Source of the DNA: Actinoplanes couchii
Lineage (GTDB): Bacteria; Actinomycetota; Actinomycetes; Mycobacteriales; Micromonosporaceae
Reading direction: 5' to 3'
Assembly (NCBI RefSeq): GCF_016862075.1
Contig: NZ_BOMG01000023.1
Coordinates: forward strand, 62,001 to 126,000
DNA: 64,000 nucleotides
Part shown: positions 38,080 to 46,420 of the stretch, piece after piece
How positions within the stretch are numbered: the stretch's first letter is position 1
Layout of the letters: every line of letters begins with the position of its first letter
The notes under the pieces: generated by a model
What the model was told of the DNA's origin: nothing
Databases searched by the model: none
What the model saw: only the letters and a program-made list of their open reading frames with translations
Translations under genes and position numbers: made by a program

Positions 38080-38985
38080 ATGGAACTCAACGAACGCGCC
38101 GACATCGACACCAGTCAGATCGAGGACGGCCGTGGATCCGGCGGAGGCGGCGGCATAGGCGGCCTGCCGATCGGTGGTGGTGGCATCGCCGGCGTCGTGG
38201 TGACCCTGATCATCGCCGTGGTCGGCGGTTACTTCGGGATCAACACGCTGGGCGGCGGTGGTGGCGAGTCGACCGGGCAGCCACTCACCCAATGCAGTGA
38301 CGACGCGCAGAAACTCCAGGTGCTGGAGTGCCGTAACGGGCTCTACGTGACGTCGATCCAGAACTACTGGCAGAAGCAGTTCCCGGAATCGTTCGGCGAA
38401 CAGTACAAGCCCGCCAAGACGCACCTCTTCTCCGGCAACGTCAACACCGCCTGCGGGGCCGCCGACTCCGGGGTCGGCCCGTTCTACTGCCCCGCCGACG
38501 ACAAGGTTTACATCGACCTCACCTTCTATCAGGTGCTCTCGAAGCAGCTCGGCGCTCCGGGCGAGTTCGCCCAGCCGTACGTGCTGGCCCACGAGTACGG
38601 CCATCACGTCCAGGACGTGCTCGGCACCGAGGAGGAGATGCGCCGCCGTCAGGAGCGCGACCCCGACTCGGCCAACCAGGAGTCGGTGAAGCTGGAGCTG
38701 CAGGCCGACTGTTACGCCGGCGCCTGGGCCCACTCCGCGGCGAGCACCACCGACAAGGACGGCGACAAGATCTTCACCAGCCTCACCGACGCCGACATCC
38801 AGGAGGGCATCCAGACCGCCGGCCAGATCGGCGACGACGCGCTCCAGGGCCGCGGTGGCGGCGAGGTGAACCCGGAACAGTTCACCCACGGCACTTCCGA
38901 ACAGCGCCAGAAGTGGTTCCGCGTCGGCTGGGAATCCGGCGACCCCACCCAGTGCGACACCTTCAAGGCCGGAGCCGTCAGCTGA
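38080..38985 (+). CDS. membrane-anchored neutral zinc metallopeptidase (YpfJ family)
   Basis: 301 residues. Gly-rich cytosolic start, one membrane helix (about 36-56, GIAGVVVTLIIAVVGGYFG), then an extracytoplasmic domain with the zinc motif HEYGHHVQD, downstream ELQADCYAGAWAH carrying the third ligand, and four conserved Cys. Matches the putative neutral zinc metallopeptidase family PF04228. Substrate unknown. The final codons GTC-AGC-TGA are the first copy of the 25-bp repeat that follows. Confidence 0.9.
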   Translation: MELNERADIDTSQIEDGRGSGGGGGIGGLPIGGGGIAGVVVTLIIAVVGGYFGINTLGGGGGESTGQPLTQCSDDAQKLQVLECRNGLYVTSIQNYWQKQFPESFGEQYKPAKTHLFSGNVNTACGAADSGVGPFYCPADDKVYIDLTFYQVLSKQLGAPGEFAQPYVLAHEYGHHVQDVLGTEEEMRRRQERDPDSANQESVKLELQADCYAGAWAHSAASTTDKDGDKIFTSLTDADIQEGIQTAGQIGDDALQGRGGGEVNPEQFTHGTSEQRQKWFRVGWESGDPTQCDTFKAGAVS

Positions 38986-39128
38986 CCCCGCACCCCGCGC
39001 GGTCAGCTGATCCCGCTCCCCTGCGCGGTCGGTTGACCCTGCTTTCCAACGCGGTCGGCCTCTGCGCGGTCAGCTGACCCCGCACCCTGCGCGGTCAGCT
39101 GACCCCGCACCCTGCGCGGTCAGCTGAC
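38977..39128. repeat. 25-bp repeat between convergent genes that provides both stop codons
   Basis: Units of GTCAGCTGACCCCGCACCCT plus GCGCG, five to six copies, the last three nearly identical. The palindromic decamer GTCAGCTGAC lies at 38977-38986 (stop of the zinc peptidase) and at 39119-39128 (stop of the opposing acVLRF1 gene). Confidence 0.9.
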
Positions 39129-39791
39129 CCCGCTTCCCGGTCGGTGCCCCTCGGCGCCGGCCGGCTCGTGGATCAGGATCGGCACGGCCCGGGCCGCTGA
39201 CACCGCCGACACCAGCACCGCGTGACGGGGCTCGGGCACTTCCAACATTCTTTCGGTACGCAACGCGGCGACCGCCTTCAACTGCGGCGCCGACAGGATC
39301 GCGTCCACAGCGGACCGGTCGCCACCGGTCACCAGCGCGGTCAACGACCGGACCTCCGGAAGCAGGATCCGCCCCGCGATCCCGGCCCCGTCCGACGCCG
39401 CGGCCTTGGCCTGGTTGTCCCGCCGCCTCGCGAACCGCTGCTGCGACCAGCCGCCCGCTGCCGTCCGGCCCTGGACATAATGCGTGTCCACCTTGGACGC
39501 CACCAGCTTCTCCCCGTCGGCGATCCCGACCGCGACCGCACCCTTGCGGGCCAGCAGCAACCCCAGCCTGCGGGACGCCCGTGCCTGCTCGATCAGCTCG
39601 CTCACGGTGCCGGCCGACTCCACCCCCGCCGGCAGGCGCAGCTCAGCCGTCGCACCATCCGGGGCGATCAGGATCAAACCCTCTTCGCGGTACGGTCCAT
39701 GCCGCCTCCCGAAATTCTCCAGCCATCGGGGCAACCGCTCCGGCGCGACGTCCACCCATTTGCCACCCCCCGCTGCTGCTCGCTCGTTCAC
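39120..39791 (-). CDS. acVLRF1-type peptidyl-tRNA hydrolase
   Basis: 223 residues from GTG 39791 (GTG 39800 also possible). Starts VNERAAAGGGKWVDVAPERL, then WLENFGRRHGPY and the signature loop GGWSQQRFARRRDNQ, which in the actinobacterial Vms1-like release factors is the catalytic Gln-containing loop of the eRF1-like VLRF1 domain. It should release nascent chains from tRNA on stalled or split ribosomes. Ends Val-Ser-stop within the 25-bp repeat. Near an ABC-F ribosome factor. Confidence 0.85.
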   Translation of the reverse strand: MNERAAAGGGKWVDVAPERLPRWLENFGRRHGPYREEGLILIAPDGATAELRLPAGVESAGTVSELIEQARASRRLGLLLARKGAVAVGIADGEKLVASKVDTHYVQGRTAAGGWSQQRFARRRDNQAKAAASDGAGIAGRILLPEVRSLTALVTGGDRSAVDAILSAPQLKAVAALRTERMLEVPEPRHAVLVSAVSAARAVPILIHEPAGAEGHRPGSGVS

Positions 39792-39830
39792 AAGGCCCAC
39801 CCTACGGCTCGCCGGACCCGGTCCAGCCCG

Positions 39831-39871
39831 TTGTCCACAGCCCGCTCCGGCCGTCGTCACGGTTATCCACA
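39831..39871 (+). promoter_or_regulatory. two DnaA boxes in a divergent promoter region
   Basis: TTGTCCACA (39831-39839) and TTATCCACA (39863-39871), same orientation, 32 bases apart (about three helical turns), between the divergent acVLRF1 and alkylation-repair genes. Both match actinobacterial DnaA boxes exactly. Confidence 0.65.
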
Positions 39872-39913
39872 GGGGGTCCGTTCCGGTCGTACCGCGGTGG
39901 CAGGATTCTGGGC

Positions 39914-40594
39914 ATGAGCGACCTCGCCGTGGTCCTGATGGACCGTCTCACCAGTGCGTTCGAGGCCGCCCGCGATCCTCGGCGGGCGGCCGGGGCCGCT
40001 GCCTACATGCGTGATCAGTTCCCGTTCCTCGGGCTGACCAGCGCGGTCCGCCGGGCTCAGGCCCGAGTGGCGCTGGCGGGCCTGCCCAAGCCCACCGAGG
40101 CGGATCTCCGGGCGGTGGCGCTGGCGTGCTGGGGCCGTGACGAGCGGGAGTTCCAGCAGTTCGCCTGCGACTATCTGACCGCCCACATCAAGGTCCCCGG
40201 CCCTGGCCTCCTGGACACGGCGGCTGAGCTGATCACCACGAAGTCCTGGTGGGACACAGTGGATCCGCTGGCCACCCATGTCGTGGCGGGTCTGGTCCGG
40301 CGCCATCCGCCGCTGGCCACCCGGATGGACGAGTGGTCGGCGGCGGAGGACATGTGGCTGGTCCGGGCGGCGATCCTGCATCAGCTGCTCTACGGCGCGG
40401 AGACCGACACCACTCGCCTGTTCCGCTACTGCTCGATCCAGGCCGGCCATCCGGACTTCTTCGTCCGCAAGGCGATCGGATGGGCGTTGCGCCACTACGC
40501 GCGGACCGATCCTGAGGCGATCCGGGCCTTCCTGACCACCCATGCCGACACGTTGTCACCGCTCTCCCGGCGGGAGGCGGCCAAGCACCTATGA
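39914..40594 (+). CDS. DNA alkylation repair protein (AlkD-like HEAT)
   Basis: 226 residues from ATG 39914. An all-helical HEAT-like repeat protein with FPFLGLTSAVRRAQ, EREFQQFACDYLTAHI, TKSWWDTVDPLA and FFVRKAIGWALRHYARTDP, the usual AlkD pattern. AlkD excises bulky N3/N7-alkylated purines without base flipping; the Trp, Asp and Arg of the DNA-facing surface appear present (WWDTVD, WALR). In-frame sequence upstream belongs to the divergent region and is not used. Confidence 0.88.
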   Translation: MSDLAVVLMDRLTSAFEAARDPRRAAGAAAYMRDQFPFLGLTSAVRRAQARVALAGLPKPTEADLRAVALACWGRDEREFQQFACDYLTAHIKVPGPGLLDTAAELITTKSWWDTVDPLATHVVAGLVRRHPPLATRMDEWSAAEDMWLVRAAILHQLLYGAETDTTRLFRYCSIQAGHPDFFVRKAIGWALRHYARTDPEAIRAFLTTHADTLSPLSRREAAKHL

Positions 40595-40702
40595 GCTGGA
40601 CGGAGATGCCCATGAGCGCTGCGGCAGTGCCGAGTCGTCGACCACCAGCACGGATGTAGACGCCGACCGGCTCAGCCGATACCGATGAAGACACCGGCCG
40701 GC
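40595..40702. repeat. two-copy repeat crossing the LysE stop
   Basis: GACGCCGACCGGCTCAGCCG and GACACCGGCCGGCTCAGCCG occur 36 bases apart (centred near 40670 and 40700). The TCA of the second copy is the stop (minus strand) of the LysE gene. No gene in this gap. Confidence 0.55.
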
Positions 40703-41539
40703 TCAGCCGGTGAGGAGCAACTGCAGGGCGAAGCCCGCTATCACCAGACTGGAGACCAAGGCGGTGATCAGGCGGCCGCGGGGGCTGGTCAGCAGGCGGC
40801 CGATCAGGGAGCCGCCGCCGGCTATGAACAGTTGCCAGCTCGCGGAGGCCAGAAAGGCGCCGGCCACGAACCAGGCGCCGGATGTGCCGCCACCGGCACC
40901 TCCACCCGAACCCCCGTCCGAGCCGCCACCGCTGTCGCTGCCGATGCCCCCACCGACTACGCCATCGCTGCCCATGCCCCCACCGTTGATGCCGCCGCTA
41001 CCTACACCCCCACCGCCTATGTCGCCGCTACCTACACCACCGCCGCCTATGTCGCCGACGCCTACACCCCCGCCGCTTATGTCGCCGACGCCTATGCCTC
41101 CGCCGCCTATGTCGCCGCTCGTGCCTCCGTTGCCCAGGATGAGGGCCGCGAAGTAGATCACGGTGGCCGGGTTCAGCAGGGTCAGGCCGAGCACGCCCAG
41201 GTAGGCGCGGGTGGGTGTGGTCGGGCGTTCGGTTCGTTCGGTGATCTCGGAGCCGCGGATCGCGCCCCAGGCCGTCCAGATCGCGAGGGCCAGCAGGATC
41301 GTTGCTCCGATCCACTTGAGAGGGTCAGCGATCGGGGCGATCGTGCTCGCCACGGCCGCGCCGCCGACCACCGCCACCAGAGCGTAGATGCCGTCCGCGG
41401 TGGCCGCCCCGAGGCCGGCTGCCGCACCCACCCGCAGCGAGATGCGTGCGCTGAGACCGACGATGAGCACCCCGATGCCCCCGACGGGCACAGCGATCCC
41501 GTAGCCGGCGATCACCCCGGCCAGGAACGCCCCGCTCAT
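40703..41539 (-). CDS. LysE/RhtB-family exporter with ten-residue repeat loop
   Basis: 278 residues. Family features are MSGAFLAGVIAGYGIAVPVGG at the start (the G..PGP-like motif here as AVPVGG), LGLTLLNPATVIYFAALI and GASWQL-type ASASWQLFIAGG. Six helices are predicted. Between helices 3 and 4, residues 141-206 are a run of ten-residue Gly/Asp/Ile repeats (VGDIGGGGVG) that normal LysE proteins lack. Exports amino acids or related small molecules; the substrate is unknown. Confidence 0.85.
   Translation of the reverse strand: MSGAFLAGVIAGYGIAVPVGGIGVLIVGLSARISLRVGAAAGLGAATADGIYALVAVVGGAAVASTIAPIADPLKWIGATILLALAIWTAWGAIRGSEITERTERPTTPTRAYLGVLGLTLLNPATVIYFAALILGNGGTSGDIGGGGIGVGDISGGGVGVGDIGGGGVGSGDIGGGGVGSGGINGGGMGSDGVVGGGIGSDSGGGSDGGSGGGAGGGTSGAWFVAGAFLASASWQLFIAGGGSLIGRLLTSPRGRLITALVSSLVIAGFALQLLLTG
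40922..41119. repeat. 30-bp in-frame repeats in the LysE gene
   Basis: Six and a half units encode SGDIGGGGIG, VGDISGGGVG, VGDIGGGGVG, SGDIGGGGVG, SGGINGGGMG and SDGVVGGGIG, then SDSGGG. Confidence 0.9.
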
Positions 41540-42309
41540 GACCGCTGCCGGACACCCGCCGCTTCGTCGACGGCCGCCTGCTGTCGCACGCCCCGCCCAG
41601 CGACGGCGACAGGGACGGCACGGAAAGACTTCTTCTCGGTCATTTCGCCATCATCGACGCCCCGGCCAGGCCCCTGCCACCCGTTTTCCCGCAGCCCCAC
41701 ACCCCCGATCGCAGGTGGGTGCAGGCGCCCGCGCGAACCCCGACCCGGTGACCGAGCCCGGGCACCGCATCGCCCGGATCACTGAGCACGGCAGTACGCC
41801 AGCGACCTACAGCGCCGTTCACCCGACCGCACCGTTCGCCAGCCGCACCGTTCACCCGACCGCACCGCTCGCCCGACCGCGCCGTTCACCCGACCGCGCC
41901 GTTCACCCGACCGCGCCGTTCACCCGACCGCGCCGTTCACCAGTCGCCGCGCGGTTCATCTGACCGCGCCGTTCACCCGGCCGCGCGGTTCGCCAGTCGC
42001 CGCGCCGTTCATCTGACCGTGCCGTTCGGCCAGCCGCGGCTCGGCTCGGCGATGGAGAGTTAAACGAGGACCTGGGCGTGGAACGGACTAATCAGAATAA
42101 AAAGTTACTCGAACGACGAATCGGTATCAAAGTTGCCAGATGGGGCGGTTGGAGGGGCTTTGGGGTGGGCGTGGGGAGACCTTTTGCACGACCGTAAGGG
42201 GCCCGCGGATGCAATGACGGGTCGTTTCGTGCGGTTGGTGAAGTTACTTGATGCTTCTTGGTGAATTCGGACCGTGACCGGGGGGTGGTCCGGTGGGTAG
42301 GGTCCGATC
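41540..42309. other. 770-base gene-less region with a 17-bp minisatellite
   Basis: 41540-41813 holds frames of Arg/Pro low complexity only. 41814-42035 is an array of about a dozen 17-base units, GCCGTTCACCCGACCGC and variants (GCGGTTCATCTGACCGC, CGGTTCGCCAGTCGCCG). 42060-42130 is markedly AT-rich (CAGAATAAAAAGTTACTCG) and may hold a promoter. No RNA gene recognised. Confidence 0.6.
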
Positions 42310-43008
42310 ATGGTCGCTGAGCTGATTCTGGTCCGGCACGGGCAGAGCCTGGCCAACGTCGCGTTTCCCGCCGCGGATGCGGAAGGGCTGATGGAGGCGG
42401 CGGTGAGCGGGCGGGACGCCGAGGTTCCGCTCACCGGGCTGGGGCAGGAACAGGCCGCCGCGGTGGGTGGCTGGCTGGGCGCTCTGCCCGAGGATCGCAG
42501 ACCGGAAGTGGTGATCACCTCGCCGTACCTGCGGGCCCGGGAGACCTGGCGGATAGCCGCCGAGGCGTCGGGCGTCGCGCTGCCCGAGCCACGGACCGAC
42601 GACCGGCTGGTGGATCGACTGATGGGTGATCTGGAGTTACTGACCCGGGCCGCGGTGCAGGCCCGGTTCCCGGGTGAGGCCGACCGGCGGGCGGCGGCGG
42701 GCGAGTTCGAGTACATGCCGCCGAACGGGGAATCGTTCGCGGACATCGCCGTGCGACTCAAGTCCTTTCTGGACGATCTGTACACCGATCATCCGGGCCG
42801 TCGGGTGATCGTGGTCGCCCACGACGCGGTGGTGCTGATGATGCGGGCGGTCGTGGAGCAGCTGAGCTGGGACGACGTGCTCGCGGTGGAACGGGAGTCG
42901 GGCAACGTACGCAATGCGTCGATCTCTCGTTTTGTGGCGGAAGAGGACGGGGCCAGACAGCTCACATTGGACAGGTACAACGTGATCGACCATCTGCCGC
43001 CGGCGTGA
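42310..43008 (+). CDS. histidine phosphatase family protein
   Basis: 232 residues. N-terminal LILVRHGQSLAN with the phospho-accepting His (RHG), an arginine in SPYLRARETW, acid/base Glu in the GESFADI region and the second catalytic His in VVAHDAVVLMM. The length and layout fit the phosphoglycerate-mutase-like (PhoE) branch acting on small phospho-metabolites. ATG preceded by GGTGGGTAGGG. Stands alone. Confidence 0.88.
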   Translation: MVAELILVRHGQSLANVAFPAADAEGLMEAAVSGRDAEVPLTGLGQEQAAAVGGWLGALPEDRRPEVVITSPYLRARETWRIAAEASGVALPEPRTDDRLVDRLMGDLELLTRAAVQARFPGEADRRAAAGEFEYMPPNGESFADIAVRLKSFLDDLYTDHPGRRVIVVAHDAVVLMMRAVVEQLSWDDVLAVERESGNVRNASISRFVAEEDGARQLTLDRYNVIDHLPPA

Positions 43009-43068
43009 AGGCGGTAATGCATCGATGACTGTCTTGCTGTTTCCGGTGATGAAAATTATGTTCGAACG

Positions 43069-44364
43069 GTGCCCGATGCCCCCTCAGCCCACGGGCCGGC
43101 TCGCCCGCACCGAGCGGTGAACCGCCAACTCGGTGCGCTGCTCACCGCCGAAGCGATCTCCATGCTCGGTAGCCGGATCACCTTCGTGGCCATCCCCTGG
43201 CTGGTTCTGACCACTCAGGACTCCGCCCTGCTCGCCGGCCTGGCGGGTCTCGCCGAGATGCTCCCCTACGTGCTGGCGGGGCTGCTCGGCGGCCCGATCG
43301 TCGACCGGGTCGGACCACGGCCGACGGCGGTCGCCGCGGACACCGCGAGTGTTCTGGCGGTCGCCGGCATCCCGCTGCTCGGCTACCTGGAAGGCGTGTC
43401 GCTGGGCGCGCTGCTGGCGCTGATCGCGCTGGCGGGGGCGTTGCGCGGGTTCGGGGACGCGGCCAAGCGCGCGCTGCTGCCGCGGACGATCGCCGCGGCC
43501 GGCCTGTCGACCGAGCGGGGCACCGCCCTGTACGACGGGGTCTGCCGCGCCTCCACCCTGCTCGGGCTGCCCCTGGCAGGAGTCCTGATCGCGGCGTTCG
43601 GGGCGGAGGCGGTGCTGCTCGTCGACGCGTTCTCGTTCGCCGCCAGCGCGCTGATCATCATGATGATGGTCCGGGTCGGCTGGGCGGACGCCGCCGCGGC
43701 TGCCGAGTGCGAGGCGCAGGGTTACGCCGCGGCATTGACGGACGGTTTCCGGTACGTACGCGGCGACCGCCTCATCCTCGGCGTGATGTCGATGCTGTTC
43801 GTGACGAACATGTTCGATCAGGCGTTCGCCACCGTCTTCGTGCCGGTCTGGGTGCGGGACGGTCCACACGGGCCGGCCGCTCTCGGGGTGATCGGTACGG
43901 CGTTCGGGCTGGGTGCGGTGGCCGGGAACATCCTGTACACGGTGCTGGCGCCGAAACTGCCCCGGCGGCGCACCATGGCGATCTGCTTCTTCCTCGGCGG
44001 GCCCGCCCAACTGCTGGCCCTGGCCCTGACCGATCGAATGTGGATCATGCTGACCGTCGCGGCGCTGGCCGGCGCCCTGATGTCCACGGTCAATCCGATC
44101 CTGATGACGGCCGTCTACCGCCGGATCCCCACCCGCCTGCACGGCCGGGTGATCAGCGTGCTGATCGCGGTCTCCTGGGCGGGGATCCCGTTCGGCGGTG
44201 TCCTGGGCGGCTGGGCCACCGATCTGATGGGCCTGCACAACACCGCACTGCTCGCCGCGATCGGCTATCTGGCGGTCACGGTGGCGCCGTTCCTCTTCCC
44301 GGCCTGGCGGGAGCTGGACGAACGCCCCCGCCAGGAGGCCCCACGAGCGATAGCGGCCGCCTGA
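43069..44364 (+). CDS. MFS transporter (EntS-like exporter)
   Basis: 431 residues, twelve predicted helices. The N-half motif GGPIVDRVGPRPTAVAADTASV is the MFS signature loop between helices 2 and 3; GFRYVRGDRLILGVM lies in the central loop, and R..P.RLHGRVISVL after helix 10 is typical of the EntS/MefA branch, which exports siderophores or macrolides. GTG start (MPDAPSAHG) 60 bases after the phosphatase. Substrate unknown. Confidence 0.88.
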   Translation: MPDAPSAHGPARPHRAVNRQLGALLTAEAISMLGSRITFVAIPWLVLTTQDSALLAGLAGLAEMLPYVLAGLLGGPIVDRVGPRPTAVAADTASVLAVAGIPLLGYLEGVSLGALLALIALAGALRGFGDAAKRALLPRTIAAAGLSTERGTALYDGVCRASTLLGLPLAGVLIAAFGAEAVLLVDAFSFAASALIIMMMVRVGWADAAAAAECEAQGYAAALTDGFRYVRGDRLILGVMSMLFVTNMFDQAFATVFVPVWVRDGPHGPAALGVIGTAFGLGAVAGNILYTVLAPKLPRRRTMAICFFLGGPAQLLALALTDRMWIMLTVAALAGALMSTVNPILMTAVYRRIPTRLHGRVISVLIAVSWAGIPFGGVLGGWATDLMGLHNTALLAAIGYLAVTVAPFLFPAWRELDERPRQEAPRAIAAA

Positions 44365-44410
44365 CGGAGCAAAACCCATCAAAAGCCGACAAGGAGTTTT
44401 CGGTACGCCA

Positions 44411-44505
44411 TGAGCGGCCCGGTCACGACGGCCAAGCGACCGGTGAGCCGGCCGCCGTGAGCGGCCCGGTCACGACGGCCGGGCGACCGGTGAGCCGACC
44501 GGTCA
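44411..44505. repeat. 47-bp direct repeat, two copies, ending at a stop codon
   Basis: TGAGCGGCCCGGTCACGACG and the 27 bases after it are repeated at 44411 and 44458. The second copy ends in GGTCAG, where TCA is the stop of the opposing MDMPI-like gene. Confidence 0.8.
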
Positions 44506-45258
44506 GTCCGAATTGCTCCAGGTGATCAGCTGGTCGGCGACGTCGCGGTCGCCGTCGATGCGGACCGCGGGTGCCGGGATCCGGTTGTAGAGGAACAGGA
44601 CCAGGTCGCTGGCGGTGGCCTGGATCCGGGTCACCGGGTCACCGCTGGCCGCGGGGCTCTCCTTCGCACCGGCCGGCGACAGGTCCGGCGTCCAGGACGG
44701 GCCCTCGATCGCCTGGAACGCCACCCTCGCCGGGCGGTGCGGCCACGGGCCCAGGGACGCCAGGCCCACCGAGAGGAACTCGCCCACCCCGTCGACGGCC
44801 ACCGCGGCGGGCAGCGGCTCCGGCCGGCCGATGGTCTCCTGCGCGTCGAAGGCGTGCACCGCCGCCTCCTGCACCTGGTGCCGGGCCACCGCGGCAGCGG
44901 TCAGCGGCGCGCCCGACCCGGCCCACCACGCCCAGCTCGGCGCCCCGGGATCGGCGTCACGCAGCGCCGCCAGCAGCAGCGCCGTCGAGGCCGCCGACCA
45001 CTCCAGCAGATCACCGTGCGGCGAGCGGTCACCGAGCTGCTCCGCCGACGGCGGCCGGGTGTCGTCGGCCGCGGCGACGGTGGCGGCCCAGAACCGGTGG
45101 ACGGCGCCGACGTGGGCGACCAGGTCGGTGACCGACCAGTCGGGACAGCCGGGAACGGTGACGTCACGGTCGGGCGCGGCGGCGACCGCGTCACGCAGCG
45201 CCGTGGACCGGCTCTCGATCAGCGACAGCAGCTCGGGGTACGGCGGAGTCGTAGTCAT
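44503..45258 (-). CDS. maleylpyruvate isomerase-family mycothiol-dependent protein
   Basis: 251 residues from ATG 45258 (MTTTPPYPELLSLI). MDMPI/DinB-like four-helix bundle with metal ligands in DLVAHVGAVHRFW and ARHQVQEAAVHAFDA (His...Glu...His), then a C-terminal SCP2-like half with DLVLFLYNRI. These proteins use mycothiol, consistent with an actinobacterial host; the substrate is not known for most. Separated from the SUF operon end by a hairpin. Confidence 0.85.
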   Translation of the reverse strand: MTTTPPYPELLSLIESRSTALRDAVAAAPDRDVTVPGCPDWSVTDLVAHVGAVHRFWAATVAAADDTRPPSAEQLGDRSPHGDLLEWSAASTALLLAALRDADPGAPSWAWWAGSGAPLTAAAVARHQVQEAAVHAFDAQETIGRPEPLPAAVAVDGVGEFLSVGLASLGPWPHRPARVAFQAIEGPSWTPDLSPAGAKESPAASGDPVTRIQATASDLVLFLYNRIPAPAVRIDGDRDVADQLITWSNSD

Positions 45259-45286
45259 GCCCCGGTTTCTACCACCGGGATACGAC

Positions 45287-45320
45287 ACAGGGCGGCACGC
45301 CGACCGGCGCACCGCCCTGT
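45287..45320. terminator. hairpin after the SUF operon
   Basis: ACAGGGCGGCACGCCG and CGGCGCACCGCCCTGT pair over 16 positions with two mismatches and a two-base loop, between the end of the SUF operon and the next gene in the same direction. No T-run. Confidence 0.6.
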
Positions 45321-45348
45321 GGACGTACCAAAAAGGCGTTCTTGAAGA

Positions 45349-45909
45349 TCAGACGTTGAAGCCGAGAGCCCGGAGCTGATCCCGGCCGTCGTCAGTGATC
45401 TTGTCGGGGCCCCACGGCGGCAGCCACACCCAGTTGATCCGGAAGTCCTGCACCAGGCCACCACCGGGACCGGTGGTCAGCGCCTGCCGGGTCTGGTCCT
45501 CGATGACGTCGGTCAGCGGGCAGGCCGCCGAGGTCAGCGTCATGTCGATGGTGACCACGTTCTGGTCGTCGATGTGGGTGCCGTAGACGAGACCCAGGTC
45601 GACGACGTTGATCCCCAGCTCGGGGTCGACGACGTCCTTCATCGCCTCCTCGACCTCGGAGGTCGTGGCCTTCTTGCCGGTGAACGGCTCGGCCGCCGGC
45701 TCGTCCGGGATCTTCGACGGAACCGGAGTCCCGTCGCCCTCGGCGGTCGGTGAGACGCTCGTCGCCGGCGTGGCGACCGGATCCCCGGCCTCCTCGGCGG
45801 CGGCCCGCTCCTCGGCCAGCCAGTCCGGCACCTCTTCACCCGCACCGGGGGCGGCGCCGGAAGCCGGAGCCGAGGCCACCGTGCGGGCGGTATCGGTCAG
45901 TTCACTCAT
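45349..45909 (-). CDS. DUF59 iron-sulfur assembly factor (SufT-like) with acidic N-terminal extension
   Basis: 187 residues from ATG 45909. The C-terminal 110 residues are the MIP18/DUF59 domain: EEAMKDVVDPELGINVVDLG, then TLTSAACPLTDVIEDQT with the conserved Cys, and INWVWLPPWGPDKIT. It assists iron-sulfur cluster delivery. The first 75 residues are Ala/Glu/Pro-rich and look disordered, an addition to the usual 100-residue SufT form. Last gene of the SUF operon. Confidence 0.88.
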   Translation of the reverse strand: MSELTDTARTVASAPASGAAPGAGEEVPDWLAEERAAAEEAGDPVATPATSVSPTAEGDGTPVPSKIPDEPAAEPFTGKKATTSEVEEAMKDVVDPELGINVVDLGLVYGTHIDDQNVVTIDMTLTSAACPLTDVIEDQTRQALTTGPGGGLVQDFRINWVWLPPWGPDKITDDGRDQLRALGFNV

Positions 45910-45964
45910 GCTCTGCCTCCCTGAACACGCTTCTCGCCGGGATGTGCCGCCCGGCGATCGCGGA

Positions 45965-46420
45965 TCACGCCTTAACTTCTGGGCTGACGCCCACGTCCAC
46001 ACCGGCGCGGGCCGCGGCGTCCTTGAACGCCATCCACGGCAGCAGCGCGCATTTCACCCGGGCCGGGAACTTGGCGACACCGGCGAACGCGATGCCGTCG
46101 CCGAGCACCTCCTCGTCCGGTTCGACCTGGCCACGGCTCTGCATCAGCTCCACGAACGCGTGGTGGATCTCCGATGCCCGGCCCAGCTCCTGGCCCTGGA
46201 CCAGCTCGTGCAGCACCGACGCGGAGGCCTGGCTGATCGAGCAACCCAGTCCGTCGTACGAGATCTCGGAAAGGTCCTCCGAGACCCGCACGGTGATCTC
46301 GTCACCGCACGTCGGGTTGACGTGGTGCGCCTCCCCGTCGAACGGATCCCGCAGGCCACGGCCGTGCGGGTTCTTGTAGTGGTCGAGGATGATCTCCTGG
46401 TAGAGACCGTCGAGCATCAT
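45965..46420 (-). CDS. sufU: SufU-type sulfur acceptor
   Basis: 151 residues starting MMLDGLYQEIILDHYKNPHG. The three zinc/sulfur Cys are in NPTCGDE, GLGCSISQAS and VKCALLPW, with Asp in CGDE. In SUF systems without SufE, SufU exchanges its zinc ligand to take persulfide from SufS. Start overlaps the sufS stop by one base (TGATG). Confidence 0.93.
   Translation of the reverse strand: MMLDGLYQEIILDHYKNPHGRGLRDPFDGEAHHVNPTCGDEITVRVSEDLSEISYDGLGCSISQASASVLHELVQGQELGRASEIHHAFVELMQSRGQVEPDEEVLGDGIAFAGVAKFPARVKCALLPWMAFKDAAARAGVDVGVSPEVKA

Noticed and set aside
41538..41963. A 141-codon frame running into the 17-bp repeat.
   Set aside because: Arg/Pro/His low complexity, half of it repeat-encoded, no ribosome site.
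41814..42035. CRISPR array.
   Set aside because: Units of 17 bases are contiguous, with no spacers, and no cas genes are near. The same reasoning excludes the other tandem arrays.
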